NCBI GenBank assembly: GCA_021234155.1
Contig: JAJEKV010000079.1
Coordinates: 859,395-923,394 of the forward strand
Reading direction: 5' to 3'
Length of the DNA stretch: 64,000 nt
DNA from: Isoetes taiwanensis
Lineage: Eukaryota; Streptophyta; Lycopodiopsida; Isoetales; Isoetaceae
Shown here: piece after piece, positions 46,940 to 59,552 of the stretch
How positions within the stretch are numbered: position 1 is the stretch's first letter
How the letters are laid out: each line of letters starts with the position of its first letter
Position numbers and translations under genes: made by a program
The notes under the pieces: model-generated
What the model was told of the DNA's origin: nothing
Seen by the model: only the letters and a program-made list of their open reading frames with translations
The model's database searches: none

Positions 46940-48446
46940 TTAAACAGATGTGTAATGTCTACTACTCATATATGCTGGATTTTCTTCTAAGAACTTTTTG
47001 ACTTGAGCCATGCCAACTGTGCGGCCCAAGTTCCTAAGGATATCGCGGGATGAACCGCGAATGGCTGATACCATCTTCTCCACCTTCTTATCGATGGTGA
47101 GGGTTGCAGTGACAGCAAGCCTTCCTTGTTGGAGGTGGGGAATTGCGAAGCCATTATCGCTCAAGGCTATGGAGCGATTGACTAGAATGACGTGGTCGGC
47201 ATGGTCATATAACCTCGCATGTCTCCCAAATCCTGTGAGGCTAACCAATAGACATATAGCATCCTCGGCCCGGGGACTGAATTCCTTGTGTATTACTATA
47301 ACTCTGCCATCGATCAGTCGAGGCAAGTAATACCTAAGTGCAGTTGCCCTTTGCCGACTATCAGTTCGTAGACCCATTGCCTCCTTGCGCCTGGATATAT
47401 ATTTGTCCACCGGTATGGTCATCATGTGCTCATAGTCAGCCTTGAGTGATCGGTTGCTTAGACGGAGCTGCCTGGTCGCTGCTGCTGCCGACGAAGAGCT
47501 CGACATTAAGGCACTTGTGGTCTTGCCCCTGATTCCCATTCATTCCCGAAGAGCTACGAACTCCTCATCTGTCATTGGATCTTCGGCTGGCATCATACTC
47601 CTGATGGTGCTATAGGCTTCTATGTCTGTCACTGTTCTGCCTGTATATATCTCTGCTTCGCGAATGTGGATAGGGAATTCTTGGGTTTCCCGGTCGATGA
47701 AGCTGTCGAGATCTTCTTGCTGTTGAAGCAATTGTAAGAGTTCATATGTGCGGTATTCTCTGTCCCGACACTCTGGTAAATTCTTGATATCATTCAGGAG
47801 GAGATACTCCTGTCTTTCCACCATTATTGGGGCCAAGCTGATACTGACAAGGTCCAAATGTGGTGCTACTCTTTGTGTTTAAATATCCCGATCGAAGGAA
47901 GGGGTGAACTCTTCGGCCTCTAGCATGTCCTCCTCTGGGTCCTCCTGGATTAGATCTTCAACATCTTCTTCGTCGTCTTGTTCTTCCTTCTCTTCATCCA
48001 ACTCCTGAGGCTGGCCATACTGTAAAAGTAGGCGCTCTTCTTGTGGCAGAGTCGAGAGTCTCTACGTTCATGGGATGAATTGAGGGTTTCCTCAACACTG
48101 TTTCAGCCTTATACTGAAGGTATAATGCAAGGCTTGCATTATGGGAGAAGTATCTTCTCTTCCTATAGGTTATGATCATGTAGTCTGGGAATCGTTTAGC
48201 TCTATTATTCAGCTTCTTCCTCGAGGGCAAGCTTAGGTACAAGTATCCCATGCACGGAGGGACTTCTTGCAAGTGGGGTCCTAATTTGGTCTGGATTTCT
48301 TGCAAGATTTTCTGACAGAAGGGGTTTGCTGCTAGAGTGGCTGCTAAATCAAACTCTTTCTGGAATACATTGAAAACTAGGTTAACATCTACTTCGGTAA
48401 CATGAGGCGAGGCGCTATGCCAAGTGATGAAGGATCTAGTGGCCAT
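46940..48446 (-). pseudogene. Ty3/gypsy family A gag-like region, broken
   Basis: Between primer-binding site and protease. Part one, 48446-47994, starts MATRSFITWHSASPHVTEVD. An acidic linker follows (47993-47860; EEQDDEEDVEDLIQED). Part two, 47857-47540, has NDIKNLPECRDREYRTYELL and ends at a TGA. Part three, 47539-46940, continues in the same frame (GIRGKTTSALM), so one TGA separates them. A frameshift lies between parts one and two. No CCHC zinc knuckle is visible anywhere, unusual for gag. The part-two/part-three boundary is conserved in the copy at 23.9-24.3 kb, which lacks that stop. Confidence 0.75.
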
Positions 48447-48782
48447 GCTGGAGCTAAAGTTGGGGATGTCGAACAGATATAGAAGCACCTGTGGGAGCTG
48501 AAAAATCACCTCAAGCAGGAGCAAATGATGTACAAATGTGGGGGGTTATGCTTCTATTTATAGAGAAATCCTAATAGTGCTCTAGCGCATTCTCAGATTA
48601 CTGGAAGTGTTTTCTAGGTAAATATTAACTATAGCTAACTAGCTAATACTCCTATTGTGGAAAAAAAAAAATTCTCCATTTTCGAGGTTCTTGGCTGGGT
48701 TGTTAACTCCAAGGCTGAGTTCTAGGACAGTTAGTACTATTGGGTGATGGCCAGTGCTTGATCTTGGTCAACCAAGATCATT

Positions 48783-48796
48783 GCTCTGATATCGTT
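48783..48796 (-). promoter_or_regulatory. Primer-binding site of the gypsy element
   Basis: Directly inside the LTR end; minus strand reads ATATCAGAGCAAT after the terminal CA, close to the TGGTATCAGAGC primer site (initiator tRNA-Met) of many plant gypsy elements. It sets the orientation and marks the inner LTR border. Confidence 0.7.
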
Positions 48797-50049
48797 GTGA
48801 CATCCCCCGATCATATACGATGCTCCCATCGTACATAAACTGAAGATTCCCCTTCTTTGGCCATGCTACCATCGAGAGGCCGCCCATCTGACGTGGGATT
48901 CCCGATGGTGGGCAGGAATCCTACGTGCGAGGACTGGACGTGTCATTTACCCCATCTCCCTCGGGATCCACCTAGCAATGCGGAAGCGTGTAACATAAGT
49001 ACATAACAACAAATAATATATATAACCACTCTGAATGGTGGAGATCACCACAACAACATGAGCTATCATCCTAACAACATAGACAACAATGGTGCATCCT
49101 ACCCAAGTCTCAGACTGAAGGTATGACTGATGGCTTGGGGTCTCCCAGAGGTGAAAGCAGACAGAATTGATGGCAAATGGATTTGGCTGGCATAAAACAT
49201 GGTCGTTGGATAGTCCACTCCATCCACCCCTCATGTGCATACTTTGCAGATAGGCTGATAAGTTTTGGGACCAGATCATAGCCTGCCGAGGGCATAGCCA
49301 AAGGGGCTACTCCTGGGTTGCATCTCCCCAGTCCCGATGAAGCAGGAGGAGATCACTCTCTTCTCCAGAGGATACATGCTAATGAGAATCATACTAGAGA
49401 GCCATTGCTCGTCTATGACTTCAACCCCATTGAAGGTGGCCTCACCACCCAAGAGGTGTCGAGCCCATACCAGAGCCATACGTAGTGCATAAGGTATTAG
49501 GCCTAGTCCACAATGTTCCCTGGTAGGCTTTACACACCAGAGGGATCAACTGCCATTGGACAAGTTCCCCCTTGTCAGCCGGTCTGGCCCCTCCATCCAC
49601 AGCGCATGCGGGCTCTTATGCACAGGCCGTATTAATTGGGAGTTAATGAGGCTAATCTAGGATCACGTCTGCTAAGGATTGAGTCTCTACCCCCCTTTCC
49701 AATACACAGGAGTGCGAACAGATCATACATCATAGAACCATATGAATTGAAATAACATAATATCACATAAACCTAACCTAACATACATAGTTATGGTTCA
49801 TTAGTCAGTTCTTGGCATCTATGGGTTAGATAGGGACAAGAATGGCTAATGGAGAAAATTTGACAATATCGGGAGATGCGATAGCATTGGACGGGAGGCG
49901 CTAAACAGAGCGTCATGTGAACAGTAGGGTAAGGTAGAATGGACCCATCAGTGGGGTCAAGGCAGATGCAGCAGATGGAAAGGGACAGAGAAATGGAAAT
50001 AGATTGCAATAGGATGTTAGGGAAATTAGTACAGGCACAGGTTGTGACA
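48797..50049 (-). mobile_element. 5' LTR of Ty3/gypsy family A element
   Basis: On the minus strand it runs from TGTCACAACCTGTGCCTG (50049) to GGGGGATGTCACA (48797), 1253 bp, and is followed by the primer-binding site and gag. It matches the plus-strand LTR at 10325-11412. No partner LTR is found at the other end of the coding region, so the element is 3'-truncated. Confidence 0.85.
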
Positions 50050-50140
50050 GTTACTCATGGGAATGAGGCAGGGTGGTCAGGGCACGGTTCCCCAAGGTAG
50101 TTCTGGGAACCCTGGGTGTGGAAACCAGGATCTAGGAAAA

Positions 50141-52378
50141 AAAGATGGCTGTTCTTTTTGGTCACTTAGCACATTCCATGCAGAGCCAAATCATCGAGAT
50201 GCTACAGACATTGGCAAGGAAAGAAGGGACTAAATTCTCTGAAAACTCCTTCGTCTGTGGCGATTGGCTGATACCAAACATGGCGGAGGGAGCGGGCATA
50301 AGGACAAGATCCTGATCGATACCACCAGTCCAGATGCAGAGTCAGCTGGTGCAGCCTCTATTGGACGAGATTAATCAAGAACGGAGAAGAATTCTACGGA
50401 AACAAGAACGTAGAATTAAACCTGAGTTTCAAGGTATTCCTTCTCTTAAACATCAGTATGTTCCAAATAGGCTTAAAGAACTTGAAACCAAAGCTGTCAT
50501 TGGGTGTATTAGACATGAGAGAGTCAAACTCTCCACAATCAGGGCATAGTTGATCAAAATGGGGAAGAACTTGGATATCAGAAGCATGTTTTGGCTCGAT
50601 TTCTCATTTTTTGTAGTCGAATGTGGGAATGCACAATCTGTGCAATTCCTTCTGAAACAAGGTACCATTTTCAGAGCGAATTCGCAATTCTATTTTCAGA
50701 AATGGAATGCCAAATTTGATCCCAATGATCTTCAGCAGCTATTCCATCCGGCCTCATGTTCGGTTCAGGGTCTTAGCCCTGTATATTGGCATGAAGATAT
50801 CTTTAAGAACCTGTTTGCTGGGATTGGAGAATATATTGGGTGGGAGGCCATCCCGGAAAGAGCACCCAGAATCTGGGTGCAATTGGATATCTTAAAAGAT
50901 ATCCCCAGAGAGATCAAATATAATGACTATTTCGGGGAGAACAAAACTTTGAAATTGGTATGGAATGGACTCCCTACCCCATGCTCTATCTGTGGTCTTA
51001 GGCTTCATGGGGGAGGGGTCTGTCAAGGGAGATGGGTAGCCAAAATCAGCAAACAAAAAAAAGAAGAATGGAGTGCTTACAAGAAGGCAAGGAAGCTGAA
51101 GGCTAAAGAGAAAAAATAGAATGAATTCGAAGTTCAAAAAGGGAGAGAACTTGTCAAATTCAGATCAGAATGGAGGAAAAAATAAGAGCACACTAAGATG
51201 GTTGAGAAAGTCAAAGTCTTGGTCAGTCCAAATGAAACTCAGAAGGACTACAAGAAGGGGAAAGACCTGGTCCAACCTGACAGTATGGTCATAACTCCAG
51301 CTCATTTGTTAAGAAGTAATAAACTTATCATAAGTGAGGCAAATATCCCTCCAGTAAATAGTTATGCTGATTCTTCTGACTCTGACATTTCAAAGGGAGG
51401 GACAAATATTTTCAAAGGAGAACCCTCTTCCAGAGCAGATGAACCCAAGACTCTTGCCAAAAGGATTGATTTTGCATCCCCTGTACCCAATGAATGTGGC
51501 CAGCAAGGCACTGGAGAGATGCAAGATATCCTGTTGCAGCTCATGGAGAAGCAAGAAGAAATGGATAATGAGATAGTGCCTGAAACACCTGCTGCAATGG
51601 ATTCTCAAGGGATGGAGCAAGTTTCATATAAATTCTTTACTAGATCTCCCATGGACTTTGAGGGAGAATCTGGAGGGGGAACTGAGGAACTAAAATTCAG
51701 CTCAGATAATGAAAGTTTAACCAATGACCTTATAAGTCCAATTGGCCAAGGTGTGGTTAATAATTCTCAACCAAATTTCCTGCAATCAGATGGCCTGGTA
51801 ACTGCTTTGATCAGTAGACCAACAAGTCCACTGATTCAATTCTTTACTCCAGCTAAGGGTGACAATTCCAATATTCTATCCAAAGACCCTGTAAGTCCAC
51901 AGTGCCAGGGGTTGGCTTGCCAGCAAGGTGATAAAGATGGCCTGGTAGTTGAGTTCCTCAACAGACCAATAAGTCCATTAAGTATGACTGATTTTGAGAA
52001 TGGAAATGTAGGGAATCAGAATCATGGAGCAGAGGAAAAGGAAGACAATTTCTATACTCCACACCATAGAAAGACAGTAGGAAACTTGACCAATGACCCT
52101 GTAAGTCCTTTTGGCCAGGGAGTGGTCTGAAGTATTCAACAGGAAACATCGCCTGGTAGTTGACACTCTGAAACAAGTCAACAGGCCAATAAGTCCTGGT
52201 ATACTAAATAAGCTGTCAACCAAGCTCAAGGGAAAGAAAATACCATAATTGAAGATACAAGAGATACGTTTTACACCCCCTTACCAAGGAAGAAAGGAGT
52301 CAGGAAGGTCCAATTCACTGAGAACAGCCCTGCCCTTAATTTGAGGAGCCAAGGAAAAAAGAAGACTGACGCACAATG
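50141..52378 (+). pseudogene. LINE ORF1 region (RNA-binding, one possible zinc knuckle), broken
   Basis: First ORF of a plant L1-like LINE. It starts near MAVLFGHLAHSMQSQ (50143) and is frameshifted by 50310. 50550-51119 contains IPERAPRIWVQLDILKDIPR, then LPTPCSICGLRLHGGGVC, a cysteine cluster like the zinc knuckle that follows the DUF4283-type domain. 51198-52130 is a long acidic, Ser/Pro-rich part with repeated blocks of the form NDPVSPFGQG and NRPISPLS, each spaced by about 65 residues; the repeat continues past a stop at 52128 to about 52375 (FYTPLPRKKGVRKVQF). Position just before an endonuclease-RT frame supports ORF1. Confidence 0.75.
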
Positions 52379-55045
52379 AAGATCACCACTTGGAATATGA
52401 GAGGTATTAAAGGACCTCTCAAGAGACAAAGAGTGAGTCAGCAAATATTGGACAATGGATTATGCCAAATGGGGACTCAGTTTGGTCTACAGCAGATGGG
52501 ACCAAAGGTGGAATCAATATGGTTTGGCAGGGATGTGCTTGTTTGCAAAAATATTGTCATCCAGGAGGCAGGTGGACTGTAGCAGTTATACAGAAAGGAA
52601 AGGATACCATTGGTATTATTAATGTGTATGCTTCGACTGATCCTGCTGAGAGAGAAGAACAATGGATCCAAATAAACAATTGGATTATAGGTCATGAAAT
52701 TAGGAATTGGCTGATGGCAGGGGACTTCAACAATACACCTACTTAGGATCAGAAGCTTGGAAAACAGTTAAACATGTCCAAGGGAGAAAGACATGCTTGG
52801 GACAATTTAATGGCAAACTTTGTATATTTCCCCCCGCCCTCAACAAACAAATTCTCATGGTCGAATAAAAGAAAGGGGATCAGAGGACATATTATCTACT
52901 CGACAGATTTTATCTGTGGAACTCAGATCTGGAAAATTGGGATAATTTGGTCACGTCATGTGATATTGGAAACTCTATTTCAGATCATTTCCCTCAATTT
53001 CTAAGTGATATGGCACAGCCAAGAAAAGGGGGGGGGGGGATAATATCCCCTTCAAGTTCAATACATGATTGCTGCATAATAAGAGCTTTTGTGAATCTTT
53101 CTCAGAATTTTATAGACAGCTACCTAAAATTCCTTTAACTGAATCCATGAACACCTTTGTTCAAAGGATTAAACAGGTTAAATGTTGGATTAAGGAATGG
53201 GGGAGGGATTGGAATATTAAGAAAAGAAAGGAGAAGCAGGAAATTTATGAAGCAATGAGAGAGATAAGGAAAAATCTTTTTCAAGATAAAGACAACATAG
53301 CATGGCAGGAGAAGGAATTTGAGCTGGAATCTAAAGTCAAAAGCATTGAGAAAGCTGAGTCAAGAGTCTTGCAGTAAAATGTAGTGCAAATATATTAATC
53401 AAATGGATGATGCAGGGTCAGCCTTTTTCTTTAGAGTTGCCAAAAGCAGGATTCTAAATAATGGAATTATTCGGATCAAAGGGAATGATGGTAATATCTT
53501 AGACAATCAACCAAAAATTCAGAATTTCTTCCTCAATGAGTACAAGAACCTTTCAGCAGCTATAAGATAAATGAGAAGGAAATAGATAAGTTCTTTGAAG
53601 AAATTCCCAAAGGAACACAGATTGAGGAAGAAGATATGCTCATAATTCCAGAGGAAAAAGAGATTAAGGAGGCACTCCAATCAATGGCACATGGAAAAAG
53701 TCCAGGTCCAGATGGATTACAACCTGAATTTTACATGGAAATTTGGGAATTAAAAAAAGAGGATTTTATCTTGTTCATTCAGGGAGCATGGAGAGCCAAG
53801 TATTTACATCCAGCCATTAATGCAGGTCACATCACACTCATACCAAAGGTGGAGAATCCTGTAAACTTTGGTGATTGGAGACCAATCTCCCTTACCAATA
53901 CCATATATAAGTTGTTGGCAAAACTTCTGGCTAACAGACTAAAACTCAGTTTAATGAAGGTAATTAATCCCTGCCAGTCAGCCTTCTTGCCACAAAGGAA
54001 TATACTTGATAATTACATTGGTGCAACTGAGGGACTTCACTGGAATAAATTGTCTGGCCAGAATTGCATGCTTCTCAAACTAGACTTTAAGAGAGCATAT
54101 GACACAATTAGTTGGCAGTTCCTGGAAAAGGCAATGGCTCACTTGGGATTATCTGAAAGAATATATCAGAAAGTTTATGGATTCAATGTCATGGCCTCAT
54201 CTGCACTCATAATTAATGGCACTCCTACAGAGCAATTCCCATGTAGAAGAGGTGTGAGGCAGGAATGTCCCCTAGCTCCATACCTTTTCCTAATTGTAGC
54301 AGAGATGGTTACCAAATTGGTAACTCATATGCAAAATAAGGGGGATATCAATTGTCTACAATTGCCAGGTAATGAAGGTGCTTTTTCCATGATGCAGTAT
54401 GCTGACGATACCTGTTGTTTTTCTCAAATAGGAAGATAATAGCCTTTCAAAATTACTTAGTATGATGGAAAGGTTTGGATATATATCTGGTGTTATGCTA
54501 AACAAGAAAAATGTGCAATAATTTTAGATACACTGGAGACTGCATTACAAGGTATCAAGATTCTAAATAGAAATGAAGGTACATCAATTCTTGGAATTCC
54601 CTTAGCCCTGAACTCTTCCCTTCGAGGTTTAGGGGATCCAATCATTACCAGAATTAAAAAGAAATTAGGTATGTACTCCTCATCCCTTTCTTTGGCTGGC
54701 AGAGTGCAGATTGCTAATGCTGTAATAAGTAGCATCCATGTGTATTTCTCATCTGCTATAGTTGGAGATAAGGCTTCTTACAGTAAAATTGAGGCAACTA
54801 TAAGGCAGTTCATTTGACAAGGAGTTCACAAAGTTGCCTGGGGAGACCTCATCAAACCTAGGAAAGAAGGAGGACTTGGTTGTAAGGATTTATTTATTCA
54901 GACCCAGGCACTTGCTGCCAAAATGATATGGAGAGCAATTCATAACTCCTCTCCATTCCCTGCAATGAAATTGATCAGATATTGGCTAGGGTCATATCCA
55001 GTAGGCAGCCACAGTTTAAGGCATGAACTTCCAGATTCAGCATTT
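52376..55045 (+). pseudogene. LINE ORF2: endonuclease plus reverse transcriptase, broken
   Basis: Target-primed retrotransposon enzyme. APE-type endonuclease from ATG 52376: MKITTWNMRGIKGPLKRQRV, INVYASTDPAEREEQW, LMAGDFNNTPT (GDFN), NSISDHFPQF (SDH, 52965-52992). RT 53636-54439: ALQSMAHGKSPGPDGLQPEF, ITLIPKVENP, NFGDWRPISLTNTIYKLLAK, QSAFLPQRNILDN, LLKLDFKRAYDTISWQF, GVRQECPLAPYLF, MQYADDTCCF (YADD catalytic site). The C-terminal part to 55045 is in broken frames: SILGIPLALNSSLRG, LSLAGRVQIANAVISS, GGLGCKDLFIQTQALAAKMI. At least four frameshifts or stops. It is cut off at about 55050 by an LTR of family B, and no poly-A tail is seen. Confidence 0.9.
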
Positions 55046-55059
55046 AAGACGTCCGCTGC

Positions 55060-55388
55060 TGGAGGGTGATCTGCTGCTGCTAAGTGCTGAACACGAGGTA
55101 GCCAAAAGGGCCGCGCTTTAGGGTAGCCCCTTTTATAGAGAGGATACTCTTTAGGGTACTCTTTTAGGGTTGGGAATGAAAGGTTAGGTCAATGGGGTTG
55201 TGCCATATGGCAGTCAGCTTAATATATTCACATGTTGCAATATGTGTAATATATTGGGGTCTAGGGGTTGCGCCCCCATGGGAGATCTATATCGGCTAAC
55301 ATGTACATATCGTATATACAACATGTACTAATGACGTGGAGAGTATAATATACGTATTTATACTATATATTATCCTGGAACGTCACAC
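55060..55388 (-). mobile_element. LTR family B, right copy
   Basis: The minus strand starts TGACGTTCCAGGATAATATA at 55388 and contains TATAAAAGGGG (a TATA box). Matches the plus-strand copy at 9797-10190. It interrupts the LINE ORF2 on its left and abuts a gypsy RT stub on its right. Solo LTR or remnant. Confidence 0.65.
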
Positions 55389-55391
55389 CTT

Positions 55392-55965
55392 GCACCAGCA
55401 ACTGCGGGCTACCAAGAGGAAGGCAGATACGAAGGTATCCTTCAAGGAACCATATGCATCAGGATCTTCTGCGGGAAAGTCAGTGAAATACTTTCTGATC
55501 ATCTAAGGAAAAAGCTAAATAAAGCAATGATCATTTGCGACAAGCATGAAATTTCAATTATGGCCTCGAATGGCAACCGCTTCGTAGTCAAAGGTAAAAA
55601 AAAATCGCTTCTATAATGCAATGCATGTCAGCAAAGTAGTTAAGTGCATGAATGACAAGGTTGAGTATATATTCTTAAATTGGAAACTGTCGACCCTGAT
55701 AGCAGTAGTAAGAAGAAAGATGCTGTTTTGGAATAGTTACCTCGGCCAATTGCAAAGTTAGTAAAGGTATACAATGATTCGAGAGCTTCCGCTCTACAGA
55801 GGCGTAGAGTGTGAAATCACTCTTGCACCATACGTAAAGCCTACCAGTAAGGCTCCTTATACAATGAACACTCCCAAGCTAGCAGAGCTCAAGAAGCACT
55901 TGAAGGAGTTGCTTGAGCTTAGATTCATTCGGCCTAGTGTGTCACCCTTCGGGCAAACGCCCTTC
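55392..55965 (+). pseudogene. Ty3/gypsy protease-RT fragment, plus strand
   Basis: 55774-55960 gives [20 protein letters not shown] and then [33 protein letters not shown], closely matching RT text of the 43.9-46.8 kb element, and stops abruptly after SPFG. Upstream to 55392 is poorly readable (RATKRKADTKVSFKEPYASG). No other pol domain follows. Confidence 0.8.
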
Positions 55966-57288
55966 GCAAACGCCCTTCTACCGCCGCATAGAAAATGCCA
56001 GGCAAATTCCAGATAAGGGCGCCCCGGCCATGAATTCGCTTGTGCATAATAAATTAGCAAATACCTTTATTTGTTGCCTCAGCCATGAATTCTGTGCAAA
56101 ATAGATTGGCAATGGTCTTTATTTATTATGCTCTTTGCAGAATCTCTGTCTTGGCTAGCAATAAGAGGGCGGCTTGAGCCAGAAAAAACACGGGTAAGTT
56201 GTTGTCTGGTTACCATAATAAGCTGTGATAATAGATTGATATTGTGGTGATAACACTGTGGTGATAATCTGTGACGCTACATAGTTTTCTATAACATTAC
56301 ACTATTTTTGTGTTGCAAACCTTCAGCCTCAAACTCTAAAACATCTTCCAGCTCTAGGCCACATGCACGCTTGAAATTATCCTCATACTTCGTTCAGGAA
56401 CTATTTGCATTAGGCAAAACTACTACATTGTATACATGTCCTTCCTCTTCAAGCAAGTTGATAAATTATGAGCTATTTAAGTCTTGCATGAATTCCAGTT
56501 ATAAGGTAGACAAGCTGTCTAATCAGACAAAAATTTTGGTGCCTTTGCATATTCTTTTCTAATCTCAAGCATTTATATGATTCTCAACATTTTCATGCTC
56601 TACTCACAACACCTTTTCCACTTCCTAACATCTTTCTAGGGGGCAACCCACTGTGCAATAACACCTTGTTCTAGTTTGAGACTTGTTCTAGTTTGAGACT
56701 GAGATCTAAATGTTTTGGATATAATAACCTCTCTAAATCTGTTCAATAGATTTAAGAGTTCTGCAATACTCTAATTCGAGTATAGTTCAAGTCTTTTAAT
56801 TTTTGTATACAAATCTATGTTTTTGAATTCTTTATCAAATCTTTATATGAACCACTATTGTTTTAGCAGTGGAAAGTTTTAAATTTTGTATGAACCAATA
56901 TATTTGTTTTCACAGTGGAAACTGAAAGACCCGAAAAAAGTCATGAATAAATTTTTTTGTATGAATAAAATGCTTGACATTCTGGGGTGGAAAACATGTC
57001 AACGGGGAGGCATGTTTGACACCCAGAATGTCAAGCAAGAAGACATTCTTGAAACGCGAATATTCAATAGAATGGCATTCAGGAGGGTTAAATCTGTCGA
57101 AATGCTGGGCAAATAGCAGAATTGAAGGTAAAATGAGCTGACACTGTAAAACCTTAGTTCGTCTGTCACAAGGTTTTGATCAACATTCTTAAAAGGAATT
57201 TGGGACACGTGGCAGCCTGTACTTTGTGAATAAGCCTAAATTCAGGTGCAAAAAATTACTATTTTGTTAAAACTCTGGACTCATATAT
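55966..57288. other. AT-rich non-coding stretch
   Basis: No gene seen. A diverged tandem repeat of about 57 bp (GCCATGAATTC ... TTTATTTATT) lies at 56030-56140, and CTTGTTCTAGTTTGAGA is doubled at 56667-56700. Part of it should be the 3' UTR of the minus-strand gene to the right. Confidence 0.3.
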
Positions 57289-59312
57289 TCAATTACATGC
57301 TTGTTGGACAAGCTGGTCTAGGATATCCTCTACAACACTTACAGCCTTGCATGCCGCATTTATGGAACCAAGATACCTGCATCGTGAGAAAAAGAAATGT
57401 TTTTAAAATCCAAAACTGGAAAACATAAACATATTTCAAGAATAAGAGGACTTTCGTGAGAAAAAGAAATGTGACTTTCGTGAGGACTCCCTTTCAAATG
57501 CAGGATGATGATCTTATGACTTAAGCAGGTATAATCCAGGACGTGTACATGCAGAATTGCTGCATTAGATGGATTTCCATGTTAATAGTTAGCATGCAAT
57601 TTAGACTGTTACGTTCTGAGCAAGAACTCGTCTTTACTGAATGTTTATTGAGGAATGGTATAGCGGCAATGTTACGTATAAACTATTGGATCCCAGGACA
57701 AAGAGCATCCCAAGAAGGCACTATAGTGGCTTCTCTTGGGGTTATGTTATGCAGAGAGAATGCCCTGCTTTCTACTATTGGCTCTGCTGAGATGTGCATT
57801 GGGAGATAATATGACAAGTAGTTGCATGGCAAGGGCTCTGCAGTCCTTGGTTCTATCAAGCTTGCATCTGGCTAGGTCAATTCAAAGTCATGAGACATGA
57901 TCACTAGAACCAAGAAGATACAGCGATATTGGTAAACCAGACATGCAATATAGGCAACAACATTTGAGAATTACCAATTAACATGACTTTGAAAGCTACA
58001 AGATACTTCATTAAATCAGACATTTGGGCTACCCGCAGCAAGATCGAGAACTAACATCGATAGAATGGAGCACTTACGTCGAGATTATGACATATGGAAT
58101 GGTGCAACCAATTATACACCCACCCTCTAGATAATCTTCTGGGCCCAACAATCGTGCACAATATGTACGCTCAAATACAGATGTGACTAAGTCTGGCAGC
58201 AAAATAATGTAATACAGAATAAATTAGGGATGAACCTTGGTCATTGAAAAGCATCTTAAAGAAATGAAGCAGACCATCTTACACTTTTCTGGTCCAATGT
58301 GAAAATACTCTGAATGCAAACGATTATTGTTGACAGCTTCAACAATAGGGTGGACTTGAGATGGTGTTAAAGACAGTCCTTCTTGTTGGACACTACCAAA
58401 AGAAAAACATATCTATGTTAGTATCATAAAGAAAGACAACATTTGGACATATTCTTCTCTTCATTGTGCATCTCCGTACCTAATAATTCGTGCAGAAAAT
58501 TATTTTAATAAAACTTAGCATAGCTCCTACAATCTCTTATTGTTTAAGTTTGAAAATTCCTGCACTTGGAATAACAACCAGATGTGGATACACAGGGCGC
58601 CTACCTCCCACCCCTGGCTCGCAACTCACATGTTGTATTCCCCACATCTTTCCATCTTCTCCCAACCTTAAACCTTCATTTAAGTTTGTAGACATTCCTC
58701 AAAGTGGGGGATATATAGCCTTTAATTGATAGCCATAGCTTCCTCGTGATTAATTTTGCCTCAATAATAGGCCTATATTATCTCATAGCGTAAGTTCATA
58801 ACCAATATAGCAGGAACAATTAACTACCCACACAGAGTAACGCTTACCCATTAAACCACGAGTTGGGCGCTATATAAAGATGGCCGGTTGGGCTCAAAGA
58901 ACCAGAGACATTGTCACCTACATGGAAAACTCTATAATCTGCTTCCATATAAAAACTCTTGCAATTCCCGGACACCTGAAGTAGTGATGCATGCTTGATT
59001 ACTTACCACGTCCTTTCATGGTTGCAAAGGGTACATTTATGGGGAGACTCTGAAAAGGCAACAAATAGAGAAAAACGACAAGACTCACATAAGAGAGAAA
59101 AATCTGGAAGGCCGTTCGAATGAGAAGTTTATCAAAGCAGCTCCGGTTAATGCCTTGTCTCCTTCGTTGCATCAGAAAACAGAATAAACAGGGGAGCAAG
59201 GACACACGGCGTAACCTATTTCATTGAAGCTTAGACATAACATACCAGATGGTGAAATATAAGGAGAAGCCCATTTCTCCCATAGACGCTGTAGCATTGC
59301 CCGATCCACCAT
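57289..59312 (-). CDS. Small profilin-like protein
   Basis: Exons on the minus strand: 59312-59246 (ATG), 58938-58848, 58392-58283, 58192-58078, 57376-57289 (TGA); all phases join, giving 156 residues, near the 131-140 of profilins. The last four exons have consistent GT/AG borders. Segments: MLQRLWEKWASPYI (possible N-terminal helix), GHLYIAPNSWFNG, LSLTPSQVHPIVEAVNNN, YFHIGPEKYLVTS, GGCIIGCTIPYVIIST and CKAVSVVEDILDQLVQQ, following profilin order: helix, strands, LTPEE helix, G-x-KY strand pair, and the C-terminal amphipathic helix. Profilins bind actin monomers and poly-proline. The start exon and its join are least certain: acceptors at 58917, 58938 or 58975 are possible, and an extra small exon with CTLC at about 59020-59062 could be included. 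It is diverged from plant profilins, so function is inferred. Confidence 0.5.
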
Positions 59313-59552
59313 CCTAGCAGAAGCGCGTTCCTCGGAGATCGCCAGTATTTTGGATTTCTGTGGCTTCGTTAAATCAAGCTGACGAATATGAGCCCATTTC
59401 AAGGGAGCCCAATACAAGTGTACTGCTGAGCTGTTTGACACCTCACGGTCTTTTGAGATGACGTGCCATACCACGTGGAATATGTCCACGTGTTACCCAG
59501 CTCTAGTGGAGTAAGGTCACAGTCACCAAATACGCAAGCTCAGATCGCAGCC
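59313..59552. promoter_or_regulatory. Shared divergent promoter region
   Basis: About 240 bp separate the start codons of the profilin-like gene (minus) and VPS53 (plus). CACGTGG (E-box/G-box core) occurs twice, at about 59472 and 59488. Some of this stretch is open on the minus strand and may be 5' UTR or extra coding sequence. Confidence 0.5.

Noticed and set aside
49791-50009. 72-codon minus-strand frame starting MQSISISLSLSICCICLD
   Set aside because: It lies wholly inside the gypsy LTR; signal-peptide-like by chance.
57543-57809. 88-codon plus-strand frame
   Set aside because: Lies within an intron of the opposite-strand profilin-like gene and shows no recognisable motif.
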